16,805 bases of DNA, taken from positions 38,589 to 55,393 of the forward strand of contig DBHX01000009.1 of the NCBI GenBank assembly GCA_002296285.1, given 5' to 3'. The position numbers were made by a program, and so were the translations under genes. Positions 8,218 to 15,801 of this stretch are shown here, piece by piece (position 1 is the first letter of the stretch; every line of letters starts with the position of its first letter). The notes beneath the pieces are model-generated. The model was not told where the DNA came from and made no database searches. It was given only the letters and a program-made list of their open reading frames with translations. This DNA comes from a bacterium UBP8_UBA817. GTDB lineage: Bacteria; Margulisbacteria; Marinamargulisbacteria; UBA817.

Positions 8218-9197
8218 ATGTCTTTTAATTGCTTCATATACACTTTGAGGCTATACTTACTCGCTAACGTTTCAGATTCATTTTGCCAGTGAGTTAGGTA
8301 GTCGGTATCGCTGCTTAATTTTCGAACAATTTTTGTAAAATCATCCGATGACTTACCCTTTAAATAATGAGTGAATAATGAAGATGGATATTCAACATTA
8401 TCTCTAAGAATTAGCGGCAATTTGACAGAACTCGCCTCAATGGTTGCAAATGCAAAGTTTTCTTGAAACGAGGGCATAAAAAAAGCATCAGAGGCAGCAT
8501 AGTAACCGGGCATATCATTAAAATCGATAATTCCAGTAAAAATGATATTTTTTGGTGCATTTTTTACGACCTCTTGTAATTTCTTATACTCGGCAGTTAA
8601 GCCCTTAAAAGGAGTGCCACCAACCCAAACAAATGTAACATCGGGGCACTTTTCTGCGGTTTCGATAAAATCGTAAATCCCCTTACGAGGCTGAATCTGC
8701 CCCACACAAGTTACAACAAATTCATTCGTTAACTTCAGATGCTTACGAAATTTAGCCCTTAATGTCTCATCTGGTTTAAATTTTTTCCGATCAACAGAAT
8801 TGCAAAGAACGTGAATTTTTGATTTAACACCTATTTTTTCGAGCTCCATTTTTACAAATGGAGACACAGCAATCACTTCTTTAGAGCGATTATAACAAAA
8901 CTTTAAATACATTTTTGCAAAGGGGCGCCATAATTCACTAAAAATCAAACTTCCAATAAATGAATCCGGAACCACATGTGCTGATACGATCATTTTCTTT
9001 TTATGCTTAAATGATTCCCTGACATAGCCAAGTCCAATGGTATGTGCATGAACCACGTCCGCTGATTTTGGACCATCTTGCAATTCATAAAATGAGTCTC
9101 GTTTTAACGACTCGATCAATTCTAAAATGGCCGTCGTTACACCATTAGCCTCACCCACAAATTTTTCAGCAATTACATGTATTTTTAACTTTTTCAT
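8190..9197 (-). CDS. GT4-family glycosyltransferase (possible glycolipid synthase)
   Basis: The 335-residue GT-B enzyme starts at ATG 9197, giving the normal family N-terminus MKKLKIHVIAEKFVGEANGVTT; a longer frame from GTG 9254 would run into the promoter of the divergent gene and adds an atypical leader. The N-terminal acceptor domain contains VVHAHTIG (48-55) and VVSAHVVPDSFIGS (about 71-83). The C-terminal donor domain has VGQIQPRKG (165-173), with the Arg-Lys of the GT4 phosphate-binding site, and the E-x7-E motif ENFAFATIE (E246, E254). No transmembrane segment is obvious, so membrane association would be peripheral. The pairing with the glucosyldiacylglycerol-synthase-like gene next door suggests a second sugar addition to a glycolipid, by analogy with paired GT4 lipid glycosyltransferases of other bacteria; donor and acceptor are unproven. 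Confidence 0.75.
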   Translation of the reverse strand: MKKLKIHVIAEKFVGEANGVTTAILELIESLKRDSFYELQDGPKSADVVHAHTIGLGYVRESFKHKKKMIVSAHVVPDSFIGSLIFSELWRPFAKMYLKFCYNRSKEVIAVSPFVKMELEKIGVKSKIHVLCNSVDRKKFKPDETLRAKFRKHLKLTNEFVVTCVGQIQPRKGIYDFIETAEKCPDVTFVWVGGTPFKGLTAEYKKLQEVVKNAPKNIIFTGIIDFNDMPGYYAASDAFFMPSFQENFAFATIEASSVKLPLILRDNVEYPSSLFTHYLKGKSSDDFTKIVRKLSSDTDYLTHWQNESETLASKYSLKVYMKQLKDIYLGVLNNS

Positions 9198-9204
9198 GAC
9201 GTTA

Positions 9205-9210
9205 ATTATA
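9205..9210 (-). promoter_or_regulatory. -10 element of the GT4 gene 8190-9197
   Basis: Minus-strand TATAAT (6/6) ends 7 nt before the ATG at 9197, with TTAGTT 17 bp upstream as a weak -35. This again predicts a leaderless message. It supports the start at 9197 over the longer frame, because the longer frame would be read through its own promoter. Confidence 0.5.
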
Positions 9211-9244
9211 CAATAAACCCTACACAGAACTAAATAAAAATATA

Positions 9245-9250
9245 TATAAT
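9245..9250 (+). promoter_or_regulatory. -10 element of the GT4 gene 9257-10417
   Basis: TATAAT (6/6) ends 6 nt before the ATG at 9257, in an AT-rich tract. TACACA at 9221-9226 is a weak -35 at 18 bp. Together with the opposing element at 9205-9210 it makes a back-to-back promoter pair inside 59 bp, so one regulator could control both genes. Confidence 0.5.
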
Positions 9251-9256
9251 ACACTT

Positions 9257-10417
9257 ATGAAGATTGGAATCTTTACTGATACGTACGAACCCCAAATTAA
9301 TGGGGTAGTAACAAGCATTCAAACATCCATTGAATTTTTGAAGAAAAACCATTCTGTTTACGTATTTTGTCCAAATGTAAAACCCAAAATTGCATCCACT
9401 GATACCGTATGGCGTTTCCCATCTGTTGTTTACCCGTTTCAAAAAGAATATCGCTTGGTCTTGCCCTTTAATAAAAAACTAAAAAAAATAAAAGACTTAA
9501 ATCTTGATATATTGCATATTCACACACCTTTTACAATGGGAAACATTGGATTGAAAATTGGACAGAAGCTCAATATCCCCATTGTTCATACATACCACAC
9601 GTTTTTTGAAAAATACTTGCATTATTTCCCTATTTTACCTGAAGCTTGGGTATACAAATATGCAAAAAAGGAATCTGAAAAATTTTGCAACCAATGCGAT
9701 AAAATTATTGTTCCAACCAATGAAATGAAAGATCAATTAAGTAAATATGACATCCAAAAAGAGCTGATTACCATTCCAAGTGGGATCAATGTTTACGAAC
9801 CATCCAGACAAGAAATTACATCCTTTAAAAAATTGCACATGCGTGAGAGTAAATTTAATTGTTTATTTGTTGGACGTGTTGGTTTAGAAAAAAACATCTA
9901 CTTCTTAATTCGTGCATTTTCAGAAATTATCAGTACAATCCAAAATTGTCACTTAACCATTATTGGGGATGGACCTGAACGCGAAACGGTTGAAAAGAAA
10001 GTGAAGTCAATGGGATTAACAGACAATGTAACCTTTACGGGTTATTTAAACAAAAAACAGGTGTATAGTGCATATCACGCCGCTGATTTAATGTTGTTTC
10101 CTTCGAAGACAGAAACACAAGGATTAACAGCTGTTGAGTCCATCATGTGTGGCACACCCGTCATTGGATTAAATGAAATGGGAGTTAAAAATGTTGTTAA
10201 AAACAAAGCATCTGGAATTTTAACAAAAGAATGTATCTCGGAGTATTCAACGGCTGCCATTCAATTATTACAAAATGAAAAGTTGCGAAAAAGCATGTCA
10301 GAAAAGGCGTCCATACTTGGTCAAGAGTATTCTTACTTAACCACAAGCAAAAAACTTGAAGAGCTCTATGAGGAAATTGTAGTTAATACCCCCCCGGCAA
10401 AAAACCCGTTCCCATAA
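9257..10417 (+). CDS. GT4 glycosyltransferase, 1,2-diacylglycerol 3-glucosyltransferase-like
   Basis: The N-terminus MKIGIFTDTYEPQINGVVTSI is characteristic of the GT4 branch that includes monoglucosyldiacylglycerol synthases, which move glucose from UDP-glucose to diacylglycerol at the membrane face. Further marks are LHIHTPFTMG (86-95), HTYHTFFEKY (111-120), the donor-domain FVGRVGLEKN (204-213), IIGDGPER (235-242) and the E-x7-E pair E286/E294 in TETQGLTAVESIMCGTPV. The 386 residues fit the family (about 380-400). The N-domain carries basic and aromatic helices (KKLKKIK, WVYKYAKK) suited to peripheral membrane binding. A mannosyltransferase acting on phosphatidylinositol-like or other lipid acceptors is an alternative. 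It is divergent from the other GT4 gene, and its last 35 nt overlap the convergent barrel-protein gene. Confidence 0.78.
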   Translation: MKIGIFTDTYEPQINGVVTSIQTSIEFLKKNHSVYVFCPNVKPKIASTDTVWRFPSVVYPFQKEYRLVLPFNKKLKKIKDLNLDILHIHTPFTMGNIGLKIGQKLNIPIVHTYHTFFEKYLHYFPILPEAWVYKYAKKESEKFCNQCDKIIVPTNEMKDQLSKYDIQKELITIPSGINVYEPSRQEITSFKKLHMRESKFNCLFVGRVGLEKNIYFLIRAFSEIISTIQNCHLTIIGDGPERETVEKKVKSMGLTDNVTFTGYLNKKQVYSAYHAADLMLFPSKTETQGLTAVESIMCGTPVIGLNEMGVKNVVKNKASGILTKECISEYSTAAIQLLQNEKLRKSMSEKASILGQEYSYLTTSKKLEELYEEIVVNTPPAKNPFP

Positions 10418-11162
10418 TATAGCCTGTAGTGATCGGGTAGATCAAAGGCGCAAAATACAACAAATTTTCATACAGTCCTTTTTTGTTCGAGTATGCCTCC
10501 GGCTTTGATCCCAAAGAGATTGACAGATGAATGGCATGATCAGGGACAATCGCTAACTCATTATTATTTGCTGATATTGGAACTTCTGCATATGCCGCCG
10601 TAAATTTCGTATCAAAGGAAACAAAATGCGTGGTTGACTGCCATAATAATTTCTCAACATTTATTTGAAACGCCGGGCCAGTTAAATAATGACCTTGAAA
10701 ACCTTTCCGAATGTATCGAGTTCGTCCTAAAACGGTTGCATCCACATGGGCTAAAACACCCCCAAACCCAACCCTTAAATTAATATCACCCAATTGTTTT
10801 GCAAAATTTAAAAAAAGTAAATTATACCCATCCGAAACACTGAATGATTCCAAATTCTCGGTTGTATTTACCAAATAAATCTTATGATGGATAAGCTCCA
10901 ATCCCCAACCCGTTTGATCAGTCCAATTCTCTAAACGGAAGGCCCACCAATGAGAACCTGAAAAACACCGATTTTTGTAGTTTGCAGAAATCGTTTCATG
11001 GGCTCGATCCTCATATTGGATCGTTAAAGGCGATGTTCCAGATTTTGAGCAACCCATCATGGTTGACAAGTATATTCCATTAGTAAAGCTAGCGTAAATC
11101 TCAAATGAAAAGAAAAACAGAAAAAAGAAAAGTAACCATTGACCCTTAAATAGTTTAATCAT
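10383..11162 (-). CDS. Exported protein, probable small outer-membrane beta-barrel
   Basis: The 259-residue product begins with a signal peptide: basic MIKLFKGQ, a Phe-rich core (LLFFFLFFFSF) and a plausible cleavage after YAS near residue 25. The mature part is rich in Gly and aromatics in alternating strands (WWAFRLENW, GWGLELIHHKIYLV, SVSDGYNLLFLNF, INLRVGFGGVLAHV, HFVSFDTKFTAAYAEVPI, HAIHLSISLG). This pattern is typical of eight-stranded outer-membrane barrels, some of which modify lipid A. The GLELIHHK segment followed by DGYNLL recalls such barrel enzymes, but I cannot name the family. The downstream end after about 225 is less strand-like. It lies 30 nt after the other exported-protein gene on the same strand; TATGAT (11180-11175) 12 nt before the ATG could be its own -10. 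Confidence 0.6.
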   Translation of the reverse strand: MIKLFKGQWLLFFFLFFFSFEIYASFTNGIYLSTMMGCSKSGTSPLTIQYEDRAHETISANYKNRCFSGSHWWAFRLENWTDQTGWGLELIHHKIYLVNTTENLESFSVSDGYNLLFLNFAKQLGDINLRVGFGGVLAHVDATVLGRTRYIRKGFQGHYLTGPAFQINVEKLLWQSTTHFVSFDTKFTAAYAEVPISANNNELAIVPDHAIHLSISLGSKPEAYSNKKGLYENLLYFAPLIYPITTGYIMGTGFLPGGY

Positions 11163-11192
11163 GGCTAAAAACTTATCATAAAATATAATAAA

Positions 11193-11984
11193 TTAAAATG
11201 TTGGCATATAGTTCATCATCTGAAGAGGGCTAGCATTGGCACTTGGAACACTTGGCATGTTTTTTGGTAAACTCGATTGATTAAAGACATCCGTATTGGC
11301 CGGAGTGGATATAGCAGAATAAGGTATCCCACTATCAGACGCGGCCCCCTCTGAATTAAACATATTAATGAGTGAAGAGCTCAACTGATTTTCCAAGGCA
11401 AAAGATAATTGTTCCGGGGTTTGGGGCGTAAAAGGTAATTGAGACGCTTGATTTAGCTGTTGTTTAATGGCAACCATCTCTTGAATATTCCCTTGAATTT
11501 GGTGAGTGATTCGACGAATATACTCAATATAATAACTGACCTTTTTTTGATCTTTGTCCAAAAGTGCAGGCAAATAGGGTGATAGTACATGCAATTTAAA
11601 TAATGTTTCCTGGTAGTAAGCTTGAATCTTAGATAACGTTCCAACTGATTTAAATTTGTCAAAGTTAACAGCCCCATCATCAAGGAGCACGGTAAGCTCA
11701 TTGCAAATCCGATCCAAACGATTAATATCACTATAAATCTTAGTCTCATCCGATATATGTGCTAAACCTGAAGTCAATTGAGATAACTTAAATGTCTCAT
11801 TCATGTAAACTTCCAAAAAATAACCAATCGAGTTATTTTTATCTTCGTTATTTTCTGAATAATTATATGAGTTTTCCAACTGCTGAGCTTCAAGATTAAC
11901 CGCATCTTGAACATCATCTGTATATAAAGAATTAGACAATAGAGGTAAAGCAAAGAAAGCAAGAAAGATGATGATTCTATACAT
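11193..11984 (-). CDS. Exported helical protein of unknown function
   Basis: I do not recognise this 263-residue protein. It starts with a clear signal sequence (MYRIIIFLAFFALPLLSNS, cleavage near residue 19). An acidic Asn/Glu-rich segment follows (about 22-52), then a mostly helical region to about residue 180 (ETKIYSDINRLDRICNELTVLL, YYIEYIRRITHQIQGNIQEM, in parts). The C-terminal 80 residues are low in complexity, rich in Pro, Ser, Asn and Gln (QLPFTPQTPEQL, MPSVPSANASPLQ) and probably disordered. A single Cys (about residue 89) and no lipobox are seen, so it is likely periplasmic or secreted. It is followed by the barrel-type gene and may be cotranscribed with it; only 21 nt separate its start from divergent mrp. 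Confidence 0.7.
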   Translation of the reverse strand: MYRIIIFLAFFALPLLSNSLYTDDVQDAVNLEAQQLENSYNYSENNEDKNNSIGYFLEVYMNETFKLSQLTSGLAHISDETKIYSDINRLDRICNELTVLLDDGAVNFDKFKSVGTLSKIQAYYQETLFKLHVLSPYLPALLDKDQKKVSYYIEYIRRITHQIQGNIQEMVAIKQQLNQASQLPFTPQTPEQLSFALENQLSSSLINMFNSEGAASDSGIPYSAISTPANTDVFNQSSLPKNMPSVPSANASPLQMMNYMPTF

Positions 11985-11990
11985 ATCTGA

Positions 11991-11998
11991 TATAATAC
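11991..11998. promoter_or_regulatory. Overlapping divergent -10 elements of mrp and the exported-protein gene
   Basis: On the plus strand TATAAT (11991-11996) ends 9 nt before the mrp ATG at 12006. On the minus strand TATTAT (11998-11993) ends 8 nt before the ATG at 11984. Both elements share the same bases within the 21-nt gap, so any -35 of each lies inside the opposite coding region. The two promoters should compete for polymerase. Confidence 0.45.
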
Positions 11999-12005
11999 TA
12001 CGGTC

Positions 12006-13361
12006 ATGAGAAAAAATGAAAATATCGAGAAAATATTAAGCGGTATCTATCACCCAAAATTACAAACATATTTGAACGATGCTAGGATTCTCCACAACGT
12101 TTCAATCGAAAATAACGACGTTAGTTGCACATTTAATGAGCCTGCGGGAAGCCTTGAAATCAACGCATTAAAACCGATCATTGAAAATGAGATTTTCGAA
12201 CTAAATTGGGTAAAATCATTGGAAATAAAATTAAGATTCACAGATCAGACCCAGAAAAAACGATCCGGCAATCTAAAGCATGTCAAACATATTATCGCCG
12301 TTTCCAGTTGTAAGGGCGGGGTTGGGAAATCTACCATTGCAATGAATTTAGCCACCGCATTTCATTTAAATGGGGCATCGGTTGGATTATTTGACGCCGA
12401 TATTCATGGACCAAGTCTACCAACACTCATTACGCCAACCAGCATTGCCGCATCTGATTCAGAAGATGATATCCCCCCATTTATAAATAACGGAATAAAG
12501 TTAATGTCCTATGGGTACATTCAAGATGCCGGCAACCAGCCCGCCATTCTTCGTGGTCCAATTGCCTCAAATCTTTTTAAACAATTATTATCAAGAACAG
12601 ATTGGGGGCATTTGGATGTTCTTATTATTGACTGCCCACCAGGAACAGGGGACATTATTTTGTCCATTACCCAAGAGATCGAATTAACAACATCCGTTAT
12701 TGTCACCACCCCTCATGAACTATCTTATGTGGATGTAAAAAAAGGGTTGGAAATGTTTAAAAAGGTAAAAGTTCCAGTTACAACCATTATTGAAAATATG
12801 AGTTATTTTACGCCCCCAGGTTCAAATGAAAGATATCATATTTTTGGTAAAGGGCGCTTAATTCCAACGGCCAAAGAATATGGGATTCCACACTGGCTCC
12901 AACTACCAATTAACGATAAAGTCTCAAGCTACACAAATAAAAAAACACCGTATTTACTCAATGCCCCGCAAACTGAATGTCAAATCTATCAAAAGTGTGT
13001 CAATGATTTGGTATGGGCCCATTGTTTTGAAACATTAGACAATAACGACCTAAAACTATCAATCAATAATGATACACAAATCCTAACCCTTAAATCAGAT
13101 GATAAAGAGCATCGAATGTCATATAAAAAATTGAGAAATGCCTGCCAATGCGCGTATTGTGTTGATGAAATGAGCCGTAAAAAATTATTGGATGAGTCAA
13201 GCATTGATCCTGAAATCATCATCGAAAACGTGTTTAATGTTGGGCATTATGCATTTGGTATTGAATGGAAAGAACATAATAAAATCCACCATTCAATGTA
13301 CACAAAAGAGCAGTTGTTTACTTTTTTTGAATTGGAAACGACGGGCAAAAAGATGAAATAG
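12006..13361 (+). CDS. Mrp/ApbC-type Fe-S carrier ATPase with C-terminal DUF971 domain (HCF101-like)
   Basis: The protein should be a cytosolic scaffold or carrier that delivers Fe-S clusters in an ATP-dependent way. Three parts are visible in 451 residues: a weak MIP18/DUF59-like N-terminus (1-80); a ParA/Mrp NTPase with deviant Walker A SSCKGGVGKST (100-110), FDADIHGPSLPT (129-140) and Walker B LIIDCPPGTGD (206-216); and a DUF971 (gamma-butyrobetaine-hydroxylase N-terminal-like) domain at about 345-443 with LRNACQCAYC, giving Cys 380, 382 and 385. This order and the SSCKGGVGKS wording match plastid HCF101 and bacterial relatives. The CxxC that bridges a cluster between subunits in ordinary Mrp proteins (after ENMSYF) is absent; the position reads TPPGSNERY. 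The cluster ligands may therefore be the DUF971 cysteines, which is inference. The 3' end overlaps convergent nth by 44 nt. Confidence 0.92.
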   Translation: MRKNENIEKILSGIYHPKLQTYLNDARILHNVSIENNDVSCTFNEPAGSLEINALKPIIENEIFELNWVKSLEIKLRFTDQTQKKRSGNLKHVKHIIAVSSCKGGVGKSTIAMNLATAFHLNGASVGLFDADIHGPSLPTLITPTSIAASDSEDDIPPFINNGIKLMSYGYIQDAGNQPAILRGPIASNLFKQLLSRTDWGHLDVLIIDCPPGTGDIILSITQEIELTTSVIVTTPHELSYVDVKKGLEMFKKVKVPVTTIIENMSYFTPPGSNERYHIFGKGRLIPTAKEYGIPHWLQLPINDKVSSYTNKKTPYLLNAPQTECQIYQKCVNDLVWAHCFETLDNNDLKLSINNDTQILTLKSDDKEHRMSYKKLRNACQCAYCVDEMSRKKLLDESSIDPEIIIENVFNVGHYAFGIEWKEHNKIHHSMYTKEQLFTFFELETTGKKMK

Positions 13362-13971
13362 AACAGTCAAAACAATTCGGCTTTCTTGCATCACAAATAT
13401 TTCGACCATGCAAAATAATTAGGGATGACATATCAATCCATATGTCTGTTGGCCATCGTTTAATTAAGTCCATTTCGATTTTTACAGCATCTTCATGCGT
13501 TGTAAACCCTAAGCGTTGAGTTAAACGGCGAACATGGGTATCCACAGTAATACCCGGAATATCAAAGGCTTGACCCAACACCACATTGGCGGTTTTTCGA
13601 CCAACGCCCGGCAATGAGACCAATGCCTCTAAATCAGGCGGAACCTGAGCATTAAAATCATCCACTAATCGTTGCGCTGTTGCTTGTATATTTTTTGCTT
13701 TATTATTAAAGAAATTAATGCTTTTAATAAAAGATTTAATGTAATCTAATTCGGCATTGACAAAAGCCATGGGGGTTGGCAATGCATCAAAAAGAGCTGG
13801 GGTCACCATATTTACCCGTTCATCCGTGCACTGTGCCGATAATATAACCGCAATCAATAGTTCAAATTCATTTCTATGTGTAAGAAATGTTGTAACCGGT
13901 GGGTACGTATCCTTTAGAACGTCAAAAATAGATACCGCACGTAGTTGAGATTTTTTTATGGATTCACGCAT
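13318..13971 (-). CDS. nth: Endonuclease III, DNA glycosylase/AP lyase
   Basis: Nth removes oxidised pyrimidines and cuts the abasic strand by beta-elimination in base excision repair. The helix-hairpin-helix LPGVGRKTANVVLG holds the catalytic Lys, and VDTHVRRLTQRLG holds the catalytic Asp. The C-terminal [4Fe-4S] motif is complete: C-x6-C-x2-C-x5-C in CDARKPNCFDCSISSFC. I chose the ATG at 13971 (217 residues, close to the 211 of E. coli); the frame extends to a TTG at 13989, adding only MALFWP. From 13971 the start overlaps the xth stop by 8 nt (ATGCGTGA), a classical coupling arrangement, so both repair enzymes should be made from one message. Confidence 0.97.
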   Translation of the reverse strand: MRESIKKSQLRAVSIFDVLKDTYPPVTTFLTHRNEFELLIAVILSAQCTDERVNMVTPALFDALPTPMAFVNAELDYIKSFIKSINFFNNKAKNIQATAQRLVDDFNAQVPPDLEALVSLPGVGRKTANVVLGQAFDIPGITVDTHVRRLTQRLGFTTHEDAVKIEMDLIKRWPTDIWIDMSSLIILHGRNICDARKPNCFDCSISSFCPSFPIQKK

Positions 13972-14731
13972 TGGCCAAAACAATGCCAACAGGGCAATGA
14001 TCAGAACCCATTACGTCATTAAGAATAAAGGCCTCAGAAACTTGGTCTACCAATGGCTTGTCGACCATAAAGTAATCAATGCGCCAACCGATATTTTTTT
14101 CTCGAGCAGCAGATCTGTAGGACCACCATGAGTATTTTTCAACGGCTGGAAATTTTTCTCTGAATACATCAACATAATTGCGTCGAACCAACTCAGAAAT
14201 CCATTCTCTTTCAATGGGCAGAAATCCAGAGGTTGTTTCATTTTCCTTTGCTCTGGCCAAATCCAATGGGGTATGGGCAGTATTAAAATCCCCACATACA
14301 ATCACTTTTTTGCCCATATGTCTCAATTCATCGCAATATGTAAACAAGGCGTCATAAAAACTCAGTTTATAATTTAATCGATCATTGCCTTGTTGTCCAT
14401 TTGGAAAGTAAACCCCAATAATGTAAATATCCCCAAAAACAGCTTGAATCACACGGCCTTCAACATCAAATTCAGGAATCCCAAAACCGACAATAACATT
14501 ATCTGGATTTATTTTGGTTAAAACCGCCACGCCAGAATAGCCCTTTCGTTCAGCTGAATGCCAAACGGATTGATAGCCATAAGGATCACGAAGTTCATCT
14601 GGCAAATCAGCTTCAGCACATTTCGACTCTTGAATAAACAATACATCGGGTTCATGAGCATCAATAAATTCCTTAAACCCTTTTTTTGAACAAGCTCTTA
14701 TTCCATTAACATTCCATGATATGATCTTCAT
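13964..14731 (-). CDS. xth: Exodeoxyribonuclease III / AP endonuclease
   Basis: This EEP-superfamily nuclease cleaves 5' of abasic sites and removes 3' blocking groups. From the ATG at 14731 the protein is 255 residues and starts with MKIISWNVNGIRA, the normal family N-terminus; an upstream frame to 14767 adds an unlikely 12-residue leader. Motifs in order are NVNGIR (Asn at the metal site), FIQESK (metal-binding Glu), GVYFPNG (Tyr), GDFNTAHTPLDLA (Asp and Asn of the active site), SWWSYR, WRIDYFMV and the C-terminal SDHCPVG with the catalytic Asp-His. It is most like the ExoA type with GFLPIEREW. It is the first gene of the xth-nth pair. A -10-like TAAGAT ends 7 nt before the ATG with TTGAAT 17 bp upstream, and there is no SD. 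Confidence 0.96.
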   Translation of the reverse strand: MKIISWNVNGIRACSKKGFKEFIDAHEPDVLFIQESKCAEADLPDELRDPYGYQSVWHSAERKGYSGVAVLTKINPDNVIVGFGIPEFDVEGRVIQAVFGDIYIIGVYFPNGQQGNDRLNYKLSFYDALFTYCDELRHMGKKVIVCGDFNTAHTPLDLARAKENETTSGFLPIEREWISELVRRNYVDVFREKFPAVEKYSWWSYRSAAREKNIGWRIDYFMVDKPLVDQVSEAFILNDVMGSDHCPVGIVLANA

Positions 14732-14738
14732 AAAATAA

Positions 14739-14767
14739 ATCTTAATTAAAATAAAAAAAAGATTCAA
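14739..14767 (-). promoter_or_regulatory. Promoter of xth-nth, leaderless arrangement
   Basis: On the minus strand TTGAAT (14767-14762, 4/6), a 17-bp spacer and TAAGAT (14744-14739, 4/6) end 7 nt before the xth ATG. The match is modest, but spacing and position fit the pattern at ilvA, der and the GT4 genes. Confidence 0.4.
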
Positions 14768-14856
14768 TGAAATTCATCAAAACACTGACGAAGTAAATGC
14801 AACCGAGAAATGCTTAATTTTAAAACATCGCACAAAGAATCCCTGCTTATATAAAT

Positions 14857-15801
14857 CTACTTACGTAACAAAAAACTCAATAAAATTAAATGGGGAAACT
14901 CAATAAGCATCCCTAAAATCAGAACCAATTGAATCACAGTTTCATTCGGAAATAACCCAACACTAATGGCAAGCATTAGGGGAGTATTTCTCGCCGATGA
15001 TGTAATAATCAAACTAGCTTTTTCAGATCGAGCCAACACTGCTTTTTTTGAAATGAATTCCCCTAAAAAATAAACGGATAGAAAAAAACACAAAACAACA
15101 AGTAAAGTTATGGGCAATATCGATAAATTACCGATCAATGATTGGATATTATTGTTAAATATAGAAAATACCAATACAGCCAAAGCAAGAACCATACCTC
15201 GCTCCGCAATCACCGTGCATTTTCCTAATAGCGCGGAGCTTATTTTGGCACATATATAACGAATGCACTGCCCAAAAAGAAATGGATACAAAACCCAATG
15301 AAGAAGCAAGTTAAAAAACGTATCCACTTCAATGTGCGTATTACGACTAGTAAATAAAAACAAGTAGAGGGGCAGTAACAAAATTTGTGATAATAAATTA
15401 ATAGGTAACAAGGCACAATTCAGATCAACATCCCCATTGGCCAACTTAGTAAAGCCAAGAAACCAATCTGTGCAGGGAGCAACTAAATAGAAGATGAGCC
15501 CAACAAAAAGCATGCTGCTTTGATCCACAAAAGTTGATAAAATCATAAACGCAATTGTGGGCAGCAGTAAAAAATTAACGGCCCAAGCAATGGAAAGATA
15601 TTTTTTATTTTTTGCACCTCGAAGCAAATGGTCGATTGACACGTTAAAAAACAAACAACATAACATCGCAATAATTGAGTAATCAATGATACTTGCAGGC
15701 AGTGAATATACAAGTGCGCTCAATGATCCAATAATAATCGCCGCTATTAAAATAATTGGCTCTAAATACGCTTTCATATCAACAAACACATTCCTCATCA
15801 C
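14857..15801 (-). CDS. ACR3/bile-acid-symporter-type membrane transporter, probable arsenite efflux
   Basis: The product has about ten hydrophobic segments across 314 residues and no large soluble domain, as in the BASS/ACR3 carriers. The diagnostic stretch VAPCTDWFLGFTKLANGDVDLN (split in family alignments as APCT plus the LA-GD loop) resembles the ACR3 segment containing the Cys important for arsenite. A second conserved-looking stretch is SSARNTPLMLAIS before the last helices. By family it should export arsenite or a related oxyanion using the proton gradient; a bile-acid-type or organic-anion role is the alternative. The start is ambiguous: GTG 15801, ATG 15798 or ATG 15777, the last only 1 nt beyond the stop of the preceding gene. 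Overlap or abutment with the flavoprotein gene indicates one operon. Confidence 0.72.
   Translation of the reverse strand: MMRNVFVDMKAYLEPIILIAAIIIGSLSALVYSLPASIIDYSIIAMLCCLFFNVSIDHLLRGAKNKKYLSIAWAVNFLLLPTIAFMILSTFVDQSSMLFVGLIFYLVAPCTDWFLGFTKLANGDVDLNCALLPINLLSQILLLPLYLFLFTSRNTHIEVDTFFNLLLHWVLYPFLFGQCIRYICAKISSALLGKCTVIAERGMVLALAVLVFSIFNNNIQSLIGNLSILPITLLVVLCFFLSVYFLGEFISKKAVLARSEKASLIITSSARNTPLMLAISVGLFPNETVIQLVLILGMLIEFPHLILLSFLLRK

Noticed and set aside
9198..9254. 19-codon N-terminal extension of the minus-strand GT4 gene (GTG start)
   Set aside because: It covers both divergent promoter elements, is Tyr/Ile/Cys-rich unlike the family, and the ATG at 9197 gives the standard N-terminus.
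14732..14767. 12-codon N-terminal extension of xth
   Set aside because: MKIISWNVNGIR is the normal ExoIII start; the extension overlaps the presumed promoter and is simply an AT-rich open stretch.
14768..14856. Terminator or small RNA between the carrier gene and xth
   Set aside because: No hairpin with a T-run and no sustained pairing could be found in this stretch.
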